Assembly: GCF_051014445.1 (NCBI RefSeq)
Contig: NW_027488367.1
Location: 29,683,501 to 29,747,500 of the forward strand
Direction of reading: 5' to 3'
Source: Colletes latitarsis
Lineage: Eukaryota; Arthropoda; Insecta; Hymenoptera; Colletidae
Length of the DNA: 64,000 nt
This document shows positions 43,976 through 57,400 of the stretch, piece after piece. The stretch's first letter is position 1. Each line of letters starts with the position of its first letter. The notes beneath the pieces are model-generated. The model was not told where the DNA came from. It did not search any database and saw nothing but the letters and a program-made list of their open reading frames with translations. A program made the translations under genes and the position numbers.

Positions 43976-46900
43976 CGCATTTTTCGAATACCTGTTGGCC
44001 AGATACTGGGTATTTTCTGGTTTCGATCACGTAGTGTTGTGGTACCACACCGAAACAGTCAATTAAACCTGGTTGCGATTAATATTTTAGAAGATAACGC
44101 CGGTTATGTCTGGGTTAGGTCTGGTATTAGCCATCATCTAGCTCATACTTTGGTATTTTTCGCATACTTGAATGGGCAGGTCCTGGGCTTTTTCTGATTT
44201 GGATCACGCAGTAATGTGGTACTACACTGAAACAGTCAACTAAACTTGGTTCCGATTAATATTTTAGTGGATAACGCCGGTTATGCCTGGAATAGGTCTG
44301 GTATTAGCCATCATCTAGCTCATACATTGGTATTTTTCGCATACTTGAATGGCCAGGTCCTGGGCATTTTCTGATTTGGATCACGTAGTGATGTGATACC
44401 ATCACTGGAACAGTCAATTAAACCTGGCTCCGATTAGTATTTTAGAGGATAACGCCGGTTATGTCTGGGTTAGTTCTCGTATTTGCAATCATCTAGTTCA
44501 TACTTTCGCGTTTTTCGCATACTTGAATGGCCAGATCCTGGGCTTTTTCTGCATGGGATCACATAGTAATGTGGTACCACACTGAAACAGTCAACTAAAC
44601 CTGGTACGATTAATATTATAGAGGATAACGCCGGTTAAGTTTGTGTTAGGTCTGGTATTTGCAATCATCTGCCTCATACTTTCGCATCTTTCGCATACTT
44701 GTTGGCCAGATCGTGGGTTTTTTCTGGTTTGGTTACGTAGTAATGTGGTACCACACCGAAACAGTCAATTAAACCTGGTTGCGATTAATATTTTAGAAGA
44801 TAACGCCGGTTACGTCTGGGTTAGGTCTGGTATTAGCCATCATCTAGCTCATACTTTGGTATTTTTCGCATACTTGAATGGCCAGGACCTGGGCTTTTTC
44901 TGATTTGGATCACGCAGTAATGTGGTACTACACTGAAACAGTCAATTAAACTTGGTTCCGATTAATATTTTAGTGGATAACGCCGGTTATGCCTGGTTTA
45001 GGTCTGGTATTTGCCATCATCTAGCTCATACTTTTGCATTCTTCGCATACTTGTTGGCCAGATCCTGGGCTTTTTCTGGTTTGGATCACGTAGTAATGTG
45101 GTACCACACTGAAACAGTCAATTAAACCTGGTTGCGGTTAATACTTTAGAGGATATCGCCGGTTATGTCTGGGTTAGTTTTGGTATTTGCAATCATCTGG
45201 CTCATACTTTCGCATTCTGCGCATACTTGTTGGCCAGATCCTGGGTATTTTCTGGTTTCGATCACATAGTGTTGTGGTACCACACCGAAACAGTCAATTA
45301 AACTTGGTTCCGATTAATATTTTAGTGGATAACGCCGTTATGTCTGGGTTAGGTCTGGTATTTGCCATCATCCGACTCAGACTTTCGCATTTTTCGCATA
45401 CTTGTTGGCCAGATGCTGGTTTTTTTCTGGTTTGGATTACGTAGTAATGAGGTACCACACTGAAACAGTCAATTAAACCTGGTTGCGATTAATATTTTAG
45501 AAGATAACGCCGGTTATGTCTGGGTTAGGTCTGGTATTTGCCATCATCTGACTCAGCCTTTCGCATTTTTTGCATACTTGCTGGCCAGATCCTGGGCATT
45601 TTCCGGTTTGGATCACGTAGTAATGTGGAACCACACTGAAACAGTCAATTAAACCTGGTTCCGATTAATATTTTAGAGGATAACGCCGGTTAGGTTTGTG
45701 GTAGGTCTGGTATTTGCCATCATCTGACTCATAATTTCGCATTCTTCGCATACTTGTTGGCCAGATCCTGGGCTTTTTCTGATTTGGATTACGTAGTAAT
45801 GTGGTGCCATACCGAAATAGTCAATTAAACCTGGTTGCGAGTAATATTTTAGAGAATTCGCCGGTTATGTCTGAATTTGGTCTGGTATTTGCCATCATCT
45901 GACTCATACTTTCGCATTCTTCGCATACTTGTTGGCCAGATCCTGGGCTTTTTCTGGTTTGGATCACGTATTAATGTGGCACCACACTGAAACAGTCAAT
46001 TAAACCTGGTTCCTATTAATATTTTGGGGGATAACGCCGGTTATGCCTGGGTTAGTTCTGGTATTTGCAATCATGTGGCTCATACTTTCGTACTTTTCGC
46101 ATACTTGTTGGACAGATCCTGGGACTTGCTCTGGTTTGGACTACATAGTAATGTGGTACCACACCGAAACAATCAATTAAACATGGTTGCGATTAATATT
46201 TTAGAGGATAACGCCGGTTATGTCTGGGTTAGTTCTGGTATTTGCAATCATCTGACTTATACCTTCACATTCTTCGCATACTTGTTGGACAGATCCTGGG
46301 CATTTTCTGGTTTGATTACGTAGTAATGTGGTACCACACCGAAACAGTCAATTAAACCTGGTTGCGATTAATATTTTAGAAGATAACGCCGGTTATGTCT
46401 GGGTTAGGTCTGGTATTTGCCATCATCTGACTCATAATTTCGCATTCTTCGCATACTTGTTGGCCAGATCCTGGGCTTTTTCTGATTTGGATGACGTAGT
46501 AATGTGGTGCCACACCGAAATAGTCAACTAAACCTGGTTGCGAGTAATATTTAGAGAATTCGCCGGTTATGTCTGAATTAGGTCTGGTATTTGCCAACAC
46601 CTAGCTCAGACTTTCGCATTTTTCGCATACTTGTTGGCCAGATCCAGGACTTCTTCTGATTTGGATCACGTAGTAATGTGGTACCACACTGAAACAGTCA
46701 ATTAAACCTGGTTTCGATTAATATTTTAGAGGATAACGCCGGTTAGGTCTGGGTTAGTTGCGGTATTTGCCATCATCTAGCTCATACTTTCGCATTTTTC
46801 GCATACTTCAATGGCCAGATCCTGGGCTTTTTCTGGTTTGGATCACGTAGTAATGTGGTACCACACCGAAACGATCAATTAATCCTGGTTGCGATTAATA

Positions 46901-47094
46901 TTTTAGAGGATAACGCCGGTTATGTCTGGGTTAGGTCTGGTATTTGCCATCAGCTGACTCAGCCTTTCGCATTTTTTGCATACTTGCTGGCCAGATCCTG
47001 GGCTTTTCCCGGATTGGATCACGTAGTAATGTGGAACCACACTGAAACAGTCAATTAAACCTGGTTCCGATTAATATTTTAGAGGATAACGCCG

Positions 47095-50000
47095 GTTAGG
47101 TTTGTGTTAGGTCTGGAATTTGCCATCATCCAGCTCATGCTTTCGCATTCTTCGCATACTTGTTGGCCAGATCCGTGTCTTTTTCTGATTTGGATCACGT
47201 AGTAATGTGGTACCACACTGAAACAGTCAATTAAACCTGGCTCCGATTAATATTTTAGAGGATAACGCCGGTTAGGTCTGGGTTAGTTCCGGTATTTGCC
47301 ATCATCTAGCTCATACTTTCGCATTTTTCGCATACTTGAATGGCCAGATCCTGGGCTTTTTCTGGTTTGGATCACGTAGTAATGTGGTACCACACCGAAA
47401 CGATCAATTAAACCTGGTTGCGATTAATATTTTAGAGGGTAACGCCGGTTATTTCTGGGTTAGGTCTGGTATTTGCCATCATCTGACTCAGCCTTTCGCA
47501 TTATTTGCATACTTGCTGGCCAGATCCTGGGCTTTTTCCGGTTTGGATCACGTAGTAATGTGGAACCACACTGAAACAGTCAATTAAACCTGGTTCCGAT
47601 TAATATTTTAGAGGATAACGCCGGTTATGCCTGGGTTAGTTCTGGTATTTGCAATCATGTGGCTCATACTTTCGTACTTTTCGCATACTTGTTGGACAGA
47701 TCCTGGGACTTGCTCTGGTTTGGACTACATAGTAATTTGGTACCACACCGAAACAATCAATTAAACATGGTTGCGATTAATATTTTAGAGGATAACGCCG
47801 GTTATGTCTGGGTTAGTTCTGGTATTTGCAATCATCTGACTTATACCTTCACATTTTTCGCATACTTCAATGGCCAGATCCTGGGCTTTTTCTGGTTTGG
47901 ATCACGTAGTAATGTGGTACCACACCGAAACGATCAATTAATCCTGGTTGCGATTAATATTTTAGAGGATAACGCCGGTTATGTCTGGGTTAGGTCTGGT
48001 ATTTGCCATCATCTGACTCAGCCTTTCGCATTTTTTGCATACTTGCTGGCCAGATCCTGGGCTTTTCCCGGATTGGATCACGTAGTAATGTGGAACCACA
48101 CTGAAACAGTCAATTAAACCTGGTTCCGATTAATATTTTAGAGGATCACGCCGGTTAGGTTTGTGTTAGGTCTGGTATTTGCCATCATCTGACTCATAAT
48201 TTCGCATTCTTCGCATACTTGTTGGCCAGATCCTGGGCTTTTTCTGATTTGGATTACGTAGTAATGTGGTACCACACTGAAACAGTCAATTAAACCTGGT
48301 TGCGATTAATATTTTAGAAGATAACGCCGGTTATGTCTGGGTTAGGTCTGGTATTTGCCATCATCTGACTCATAATTTCGCATTCTTCGCATACTTGTTG
48401 GCCAGATCCTGGGCTTTTTCTGATTTGGATGACGTAGTAATGTGGTGCCACACCGAAATAGTCAAATAAACCTGGTTATGAGTAATATTTTAGAGAATTC
48501 GCCGGTCATGTCTGAATTAGGTCTGGTATTTGCCATCATCTGACTCATACTTTCGCTTTCTTCGCATACTTGTTGGCCAGATCCTAGGCTTTTTCAGGTC
48601 TGGATCACGTATTAATGTGGCACCACACTGAAACAGTCAATTAAACCTGGTTCCTATTAATATTTTGGGGGATAACGCCGGCTATGCCTGGGTTAGTTCT
48701 GGTATTTGCCATCATCTGACTCATAATTTCGCATTCTTCGCATACTTGTTGGCCATATCCTGGGCTTTTTCTGGTTTGGATGACGTAGTAATGTGGAACC
48801 ACACTGAAACAGTCAATTAAACCTGGTTCCGATTAATATTTTAGAGGATAACGCCGGTTAGGTTTGTGTTAGGTCTGGTATTTGCCATCATCTGAGTCAT
48901 AATTTCGCACTCTTCGCATACTTGTTGGCCAGATCCTGGGCTTTTTCTGATTTGGATTACGTAGTAATGTGGTGCCATACCGAAATAGTCAATTAAACCT
49001 GGTTGCGAGTAATATTTTAGAGAATTCGCCGGTTATGTCTGAATTTGGTCTGGTATTTGCCATCATCTGACTCATACTTTCGCATTCTTCGCATACTTGT
49101 TGGCCAGATCCTGGGCTTTTGCTGGTTTGGATGACGTAGTAATGTGGTACCACACCGAAACGATCAATTAATCCTGGTTGCGATTAATATTTTAGAGGAT
49201 AACGCCGGTTATGTCTGGGTTAGGTCTGGTATTTGCCATCATCTGACTCAGCCTTTCGCATTTTTCGCATACTTGTTGGCCAGATCCAGGACTTTTTCTG
49301 ATTTGGATCACGTAGTAATGTAGTACCACACTGAAACAGTTAATTAAACCTGGTTCCGATTAATATTTTTGAGGATAACGCCGGTTAGGTTTGTGTTAGG
49401 TCTGGTATTTGCAATCATCTGACTCAGACATACCCATTCTTCGCATACTTGTTGGCCAGATCCTGGGCTTTTTCTGGTTTGGATCACGTATTAATGTGGT
49501 ACCACACCGAAACGATCAATTAATCCTGGTTGCGATTAACATTTTAGAGGATAACGCCGGTTAGGTCTGGGTTAGTACCGGTATTTGCCATAATCTAGCT
49601 CATACTTTCGCATTTTTCGCATACTTCAATGGCCAGATCCTGGGCTTTTTCTGGTTTGGATCACGTAGTAATGTGGTACCACACCGAAACGATCAATTAA
49701 TCCTGGTTGCGATTAATATTTTAGAGGATAACGCCGGTTATGTCTGGGTTAGGTCTGGTATTTGCCATCATCTGACTCAGCCTTTCGCATTCTTCGCATA
49801 CTTCAATGGCCAGATCCTGGGTTTTGTCCGGTTTGGATCACGTAGTAATGAGGTACCACCCTGAAACAGTCAATTAAACCTGGTTCCGAGTAATATTTTA
49901 GAGGATAACGCCGGTTAGGTTTGTGTTAGGTCTGGAATTTGCCATCATCCAGCTCATACTTTCGCATTCTTCGCATACTTGTTGGCCAGATCCGTGTCTT

Positions 50001-53000
50001 TTTCTGATTTGGATCACGTAGTAATGTGGTACCACACTGAAACAGTCAATTAAACCTGGCTCCGATTAATATTTTAGAGGATAACGCCGGTTAGGTCTGG
50101 GTTAGTTCCGGTATTTGCCATCATCTAGCTCATACTTTCGCATTTTTCGCATACTTGAATGGCCAGATCCTGGGCTTTTTCTGGTTTGGATCACGTAGTA
50201 ATGTGGTACCACACCGAAACGATCAATTAAACCTGGTTGCGATTAATATTTTAGAGGATAACGCCGGTTATTTCTGGGTTAGGTCTGGTATTTGCCATCA
50301 TCTGACTCAGCCTTTCGCATTATTTGCATACTTGCTGGCCAGATCCTGGGCTTTTTCCGGTTTGGATCACGTAGTAATGTGGAACCACACTGAAACAGTC
50401 AATTAAACCTGGTTCCGATTAATATTTTAGAGGATAACGCCGGTTATGCCTGGGTTAGTTCTGGTATTTGCAATCATGTGGCTCATACTTTCGTACTTTT
50501 CGCATACTTGTTGGACAGATCCTGGGACTTGCTCTGGTTTGGACTACATAGTAATTGTGTACCACACCGAAACAATCAATTAAACATGGTTGCGATTAAT
50601 ATTTTAGAGGATAACGCCGGTTATGTCTGGGTTAGTTCTGGTATTTGCAATCATCTGACTTATACCTTCACATTTTTCGCATACTTCAATGGCCAGATCC
50701 TGGGCTTTTTCTGGTTTGGATCACGTAGTAATGTGGTACCACACCGAAACGATCAATTAATCCTGGTTGCGATTAATATTTTAGAGGATAACGCCGGTTA
50801 TGTCTGGGTTAGGTCTGGTATTTGCCATCATCTGACTCAGCCTTTCGCATTTTTTGCATACTTGCTGGCCAGATCCTGGGCTTTTCCCGGATTGGATCAC
50901 GTAGTAATGTGGAACCACACTGAAACAGTCAATTAAACCTGGTTCCGATTAATATTTTAGAGGATCACGCCGGTTAGGTTTGTGTTAGGTCTGGTATTTG
51001 CCATCATGTGGCTCATACTTTCGTACTTTTCGCATACTTGTTGGACAGATCCTGGGACTTGCTCTGGTTTGGACTACATAGTAATGTGGTACCACACCGA
51101 AACAATCAATTAAACATGGTTGCGATTAATATTTTAGAGGATAACGCCGGTTATGTCTGGGTTAGTTCTGGTATTTGCAATCATCTGACTTATACCTTCA
51201 CATTTTTCGCATACTTCAATGGCCAGATCCTGGGCTTTTTCTGGTTTGGATCACGTAGTAATGTGGTACCACACCGAAACGATCAATTAATCCTGGTTGC
51301 GATTAATATTTTAGAGGATAACGCCGGTTATGTCTGGGTTAGGTCTGGTATTTGCCATCATCTGACTCAGCCTTTCGCATTTTTTGCATACTTGCTGGCC
51401 AGATCCTGGGCTTTTCCCGGATTGGATCACGTAGTAATGTGGAACCACACTGAAACAGTCAATTAAACCTGGTTCCGATTAATATTTTAGAGGATCACGC
51501 CGGTTAGGTTTGTGTTAGGTCTGGTATTTGCCATCATCTGACTCATAATTTCGCATTCTTCGCATACTTGTTGGCCAGATCCTGGGCTTTTTCTGATTTG
51601 GATTACATAGTAATGTGGTACCACACTGAAACAGTCAATTAAACCTGGTTGCGATTAATATTTTAGAAGATAACGCCGGTTATGTCTGGGTTAGGTCTGG
51701 TATTTGCCATCATCTGACTCATAATTTCGCATTCTTCGCATACTTGTTGGCCAGATCCTGGGCTTTTTCTGATTTGGATGACGTAGTAATGTGGTGCCAC
51801 ACCGAAATAGTCAAATAAACCTGGTTATGAGTAATATTTTAGAGAATTCGCCGGTCATGTCTGAATTAGGTCTGGTATTTGCCATCATCTGACTCATACT
51901 TTCGCTTTCTTCGCATACTTGTTGGCCAGATCCTAGGCTTTTTCAGGTCTGGATCACGTATTAATGTGGCACCACACTGAAACAGTCAATTAAACCTGGT
52001 TCCTATTAATATTTTGGGGGATAACGCCGGCTATGCCTGGGTTAGTTCTGGTATTTGCCATCATCTGACTCATAATTTCGCATTCTTCGCATACTTGTTG
52101 GCCATATCCTGGGCTTTTTCTGGTTTGGATGACGTAGTAATGTGGAACCACACTGAAACAGTCAATTAAACCTGGTTCCGATTAATATTTTAGAGGATAA
52201 CGCCGGTTAGGTTTGTGTTAGGTCTGGTATTTGCCATCATCTGACTCATAATTTCGCATTCTTCGCATACTTGTTGGCCAGATCCTGGGCTTTTTCTGAT
52301 TTGGATTACGTAGTAATGTGGTGCCATACCGAAATAGTCAATTAAACCTGGTTGCGAGTAATATTTTAGAGAATTCGCCGGTTATGTCTGAATTTGGTCT
52401 GGTATTTGCCATCATCTGACTCATACTTTCGCATTCTTCGCATACTTGTTGGCCAGATCCTGGGCTTTTGCTGGTTTGGATGACGTAGTAATGTGGTACC
52501 ACACCGAAACGATCAATTAATCCTGGTTGCGATTAATATTTTAGAGGATAACGCCGGTTATGTCTGGGTTAGGTCTGGTATTTGCCATCATCTGACTCAG
52601 CCTTTCGCATTTTTCGCATACTTGTTGGCCAGATCCTGGGCTTTTTCCGGATTGGATCACGTAGGAATGAGGAACCACACCGAAACAGTCAATTAAACCT
52701 GGTTGCGATTAATATTTTAGAAGATAACGCCGGTTATGTCTGGGTTAGGTCTGGTATTTGCCATCATCTGACTCATAATTTCGCATTCTTCGCATACTTG
52801 TTGGCCAGACCCTGGGCTTTTTCTGATTTGGATGACGTAGTAATGTGGTGCCACACCGAAATAGTCAATTAAACCTGGTTGCGAGTAATATTTAGAGAAT
52901 TCGCCGGTTATGTCTGAATTAGGTCTGGTATTTGGCAACACCTAGCTCATCCTTTGGCATTTTTCGCATACTTGTTGGCCAGATCCAGGACTTTTTCTGA

Positions 53001-53580
53001 TTTGGATCACGTAGTAATGTAGTACCACACTGAAACAGTTAATTAAACCTGGTTCCGATTAATATTTTTGAGGATAACGCCGGTTAGGTTTGTGTTAGGT
53101 CTGGTATTTGCAATCATCTGACTCAGACATACCCATTCTTCGCATACTTGTTGGCCAGATCCTGGGCTTTTTCTGGTTTGGATCACGTATTAATGTGGTA
53201 CCACACCGAAACGATCAATTAATCCTGGTTGCGATTAACATTTTAGAGGATAACGCCGGTTAGGTCTGGGTTAGTACCGGTATTTGCCATAATCTAGCTC
53301 ATACTTTCGCATTTTTCGCATACTTCAATGGCCAGATCCTGGGCTTTTTCTGGTTTGGATCACGTAGTAATGTGGTACCACACCGAAACGATCAATTAAT
53401 CCTGGTTGCGATTAATATTTTAGAGGATAACGCCGGTTATGTCTGGGTTAGGTCTGGTATTTGCCATCATCTGACTCAGCCTTTCGCATTCTTCGCATAC
53501 TTGTTGGCCAGATCCTGGGTTTTGTCCGGTTTGGATCACGTAGTAATGAGGTACCACCCTGAAACAGTCAATTAAACCTG
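47095..53580. repeat. About 2.8-kb block duplication with later expansions
   Basis: 47095-48160 matches 49915-50980 at about 2820 bp (16 monomers). Further right the offset grows to 3350 bp (48166 to 51515, and 48480 to 51830) and then 3699 bp (49358 to 53057). The second copy has therefore gained three monomers (530 bp) and two more (349 bp) since the duplication. Identity is very high, so these are recent changes. Edges were set by eye. Confidence 0.8.
50478..51537. repeat. Tandem duplication of a three-monomer unit (530 bp)
   Basis: 50478-51007 and 51008-51537 are almost identical. The unit is 530 bp, so two of its three monomers are 177 bp. One difference is GTAATTGTGTACC at about 50552 against GTAATGTGGTACC. 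The block at 47659 is the same three-monomer unit in single copy, which shows the tandem copy is derived. Confidence 0.88.
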
Positions 53581-54480
53581 GTTCCGAGTAATATTTTAGA
53601 GGATAACGCCGGTTATGTCTGGGTTAGTTCTGGTATTAGCCATCATATAGCTCATACTTTCGCATTTTTCGCATACTTGTTGGCCAGATCCTGGGTTTTG
53701 TCCGGTTTGGATCACGTAGTAATGTGGTACCACACTGGAACAGTCAATTAATCCTGGTTCCGATTATTATTTTCGAGGATAACGCCGGTTATGCCTGGGA
53801 TAGGTCTGGTATTTGCAATCGTCTGACTCATACTTTCGCATTTTTCGCATACTTGTTGTCCAGATCCTGGGTTTTTTCCGGTTTGGATCACGTTGTAATA
53901 TGGAACCACACTGAAACAGTCAAGTAAACCTGGTTGCGATTAATATTTTAGAGGATAACGCCGGTTAGGTTTGTGTTAGGTCTGGTATTTGCAATCATCT
54001 GACTCAGACTTTCGCATTTTTCGCATACTTGAATGGCCAGATCCTGGGCTTTTTCTGGTTTGGATCGCGTAGTAATGTGGTACCACACCGAAACGATCAA
54101 TTAATCCTGGTTGCGATTAACATTTTAGAGGATAACGCCGGTTAGGTCTGGGTTAGTACCGGTATTTGCCATAATCTAGCTCATACTTTCGCATTTTTCG
54201 CATACTTCAATGGCCAGATCCTGGGCTTTTTCTGGTTTGGATCACGTAGTAATGTGGTACCACACCGAAACGATCAATTAATCCTGGTTGCGATTAATAT
54301 TTTAGAGGATAACGCCGGTTATGTCTGGGTTAGGTCTGGTATTTGCCATCATCTGACTCAGCCTTTCGCATTCTTCGCATACTTGTTGGCCAGATCCTGG
54401 GTTTTGTCCGGTTTGGATCACGTAGTAATGAGGTACCACCCTGAAACAGTCAATTAAACCTGGTTCCGAGTAATATTTTA
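53198..54480. repeat. Five-monomer block duplication (882 bp offset)
   Basis: About 53198-53600 recurs at 54080-54480, including GGGTTAGTACCGGTATTTGCC and the GAGGTACCACCCTGAAACAG monomer. Between them sit monomers not shared by both. This adds to the nested duplication pattern to its left. Confidence 0.75.
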
Positions 54481-57400
54481 GAGGATAACGCCGGTTATGT
54501 CTGGGTTAGTTCTGGTATTTGCAATCGTCTGACTCAGACATTCCCATTCTTCGCATACTTGTTGGCCAGATCCTGGGCTTTTTCTGGTTTGGATCACGTA
54601 GTAATGTGGTACCACACTGAAACAATCAATTAAACCTGGTTGCGATTAATATTTTAGAGGATAACGCCGGTTAGGTTTGTGTTAGGTCTGGTATTTGCAA
54701 TCATCTGACTCAGACTTTCGCATTTTTCGCATACTTGAATGGCCAGATCCTGGGCTTTTTCTGGTTTGGATCGCGTAGTAATGTGGTACCACACCGAAAC
54801 AATCAATTAAACCTAGTTGCGATTAATATTTTAGAGGATAACGCCGGTTATGTCTGGGTTAGTTCTGGTATTTGCAATCATCTTGCTCATACTTTCGCAT
54901 TTTTCGCATACTTGTTGGACAGATCCTGGGACATGCTCTGGTTTGGACTTCATAGTAATGTGGTACCACACCGAAACAATCAATTAAACCTGGTTGCGAT
55001 AAATATCGTAGAAGATAACGCCAGTTATGGCAGGGTTAGTTCTGGTATTTGGAATCATCTGACTCATACTTTGGTATTTTTCGCATACTTGAATGGCCAG
55101 GTCCTGGGTTTTTTTTGGTTTGAATCACATAGGAATGTGGTACCACACCGCAGCAGTCAATTAAACCTGGTTGCGATTAATATTTTAGAGGATAACGCCG
55201 GTTATGTCTGGGTTAGTTCAGGTATTTGCAATCATCTGGCTCATACATTCGCATTTTTCGAATTCCTGTTGGCCAGATACTGGGTTTTTTCTGGTTTGAT
55301 TACGTAGTAATGTGGTACCACAACGAAACAGTCAAATAAACCTGGTTGCGATAAATATCGTAGAAGATAACGCCAGTTATGGCAGGGTTAGTTCTGGTAT
55401 CTGGAATCATCTGACTCATACTTTCGTATTTTTCGCATACTTGAATGGCCAGGTCCTGGGTTTTTTTTGGTTTGAATCACATAGGAATGTGGTACCACAC
55501 CGCAGCAGTCAATTAAACCTGGTTTCGATTAATATTTTAGAGGATAGCGCCGGTTATGCCTGGGTTAGTTCTAGAATTTGCAATCATCTGTCTCATACTT
55601 TCGCATTCTTCGCATACTTGTTGGCCAGATCCTGGGTTTTTTCAGGATAGGATCACGTATTAATGTGACACCACACTGAAATAGTCAATAAAACATGGTT
55701 CCGATTAATATTTTAGAGGATAACGGCGGTTATGCCTGGGTTAGTTCTGGTATTTGCCATCATCTAGTTCATACTTTTGCGTTTTTCGCATACTTGAATG
55801 GCCAGATCCTGGGCTTTTTCTGCATGGGATCACATAGTAATGTGGTACCACACCGCAGCAGTCAATTAAACCTGGTTGCGATTAATATTTTAGACGATAA
55901 CGCCGGTTATGTCTGGGTTAGGGCTGGTATTTGCAATCATCTGGCCCATACCTTCGCATTCTTCGCATACTTGTTGGCCAGATCCTGGGTTTTTCAGGGT
56001 AGTATTACGTATTAATGTGGCACCACACTGAAATAGTCAATAAAACATGGTTCCGATTAATATTTTAGAGGATAGCGCCGGTTATGCCTGGGTTAGTTCT
56101 GGTATTTGCTATCATCTAGCACATAATTTCGCATTTTTCGCATACTTGAATGGCCAGATCCTGGGCTTTTTCTGGTGTGGATCACGTAGTAATGAGGTAC
56201 CACCCTGAAACAGTCAATTAAACCTGGTTCCGATTAATATTTTAGAGGATAACGCCGGTTATGTCTTGGTCAGTTCTGGTATTAGCCATCATATAGCTCA
56301 TACGTTCGCATTTTTCGCATACTTGTTGGCCAGATCCTGGGTTTTGTCCGGTTTGGATCACGTAGTAATGTGGTACCACACTGGAACAGTCAATTAATCC
56401 TGGTTCCGATTATTATTTTAGAGGATAACGCCGGTTATGCCTGGGTTAGTTCTGGTATTTGCAATCGTCTGACTCATACTTTCATATTTTTCGCATACTT
56501 GTGTCCAGATCATGGTTTTTTTCTGGTTTGGATTACATAGTAATCTGGTACCACACCGAAGGGGTCTATTAAACCTGGTTGCGATAAATATTGTAGAAGA
56601 TAACGCCAGTTATGGCAGGGCTAGTTCTGGTATTTGGAATCATCTGACTCATACTTTGGTATTTTTCGCATACTAGAATGGCCAGGTCCTGTGCTTTTTC
56701 TGATTTGGATCACGCAGTAATGAGGTACCACACTGAAACAGTCAATTAAACTTGGTTCCGATTAATATTTTAGTGGATAACGCCGGTTATGCCTGGTTTA
56801 GGTCTGGTATTTGCAATCATCTAGCTCATACTTTCGCATTTTTCGAATTCCTGTTGGCCAGATCCTGGGTTTTTTTCTGGTCTCATTACGTAGTAATGTG
56901 GTACCACACTGAAACAGCCAATTAAACCTGGTTGCGATAAATATCGTAGAAGATAACGCCAGTTATGGCAGGGTTAGTTCTGGTATTTGGAATCATCTGA
57001 CTCAGACTTTCGTACTTTTCGCATACTTGAATGGCCAGGTCCTGGGTTTTTTTTGGTTTGAATCACATAGGAATGTGGTACCACACCGCAGCAGTCAATT
57101 AAACCTGGTTCCGATTAATATTTTAAAGGAAGACGCCGGTTATGTCTGGGTTAGGTCTGGTATTAGCCATCATCTGGCTCATACTTTCGCATTTTTCGAA
57201 TACTTGTTGGCCAGATCCTGGGCTTTTTCTGGTTTGCATCATGTATTAATGTGGTACCACACTCAAACAGTCAATTAAACCTGGTTCCGATTAATATTTT
57301 AGTGGATGACGCCGGTTATGCCTGGGTTAGGTCTGGTATTTGCCATCTTCTAGCTCATACTTTCGCATTTTTCGCATACTTGAATGGCCAGATCCTGGGC

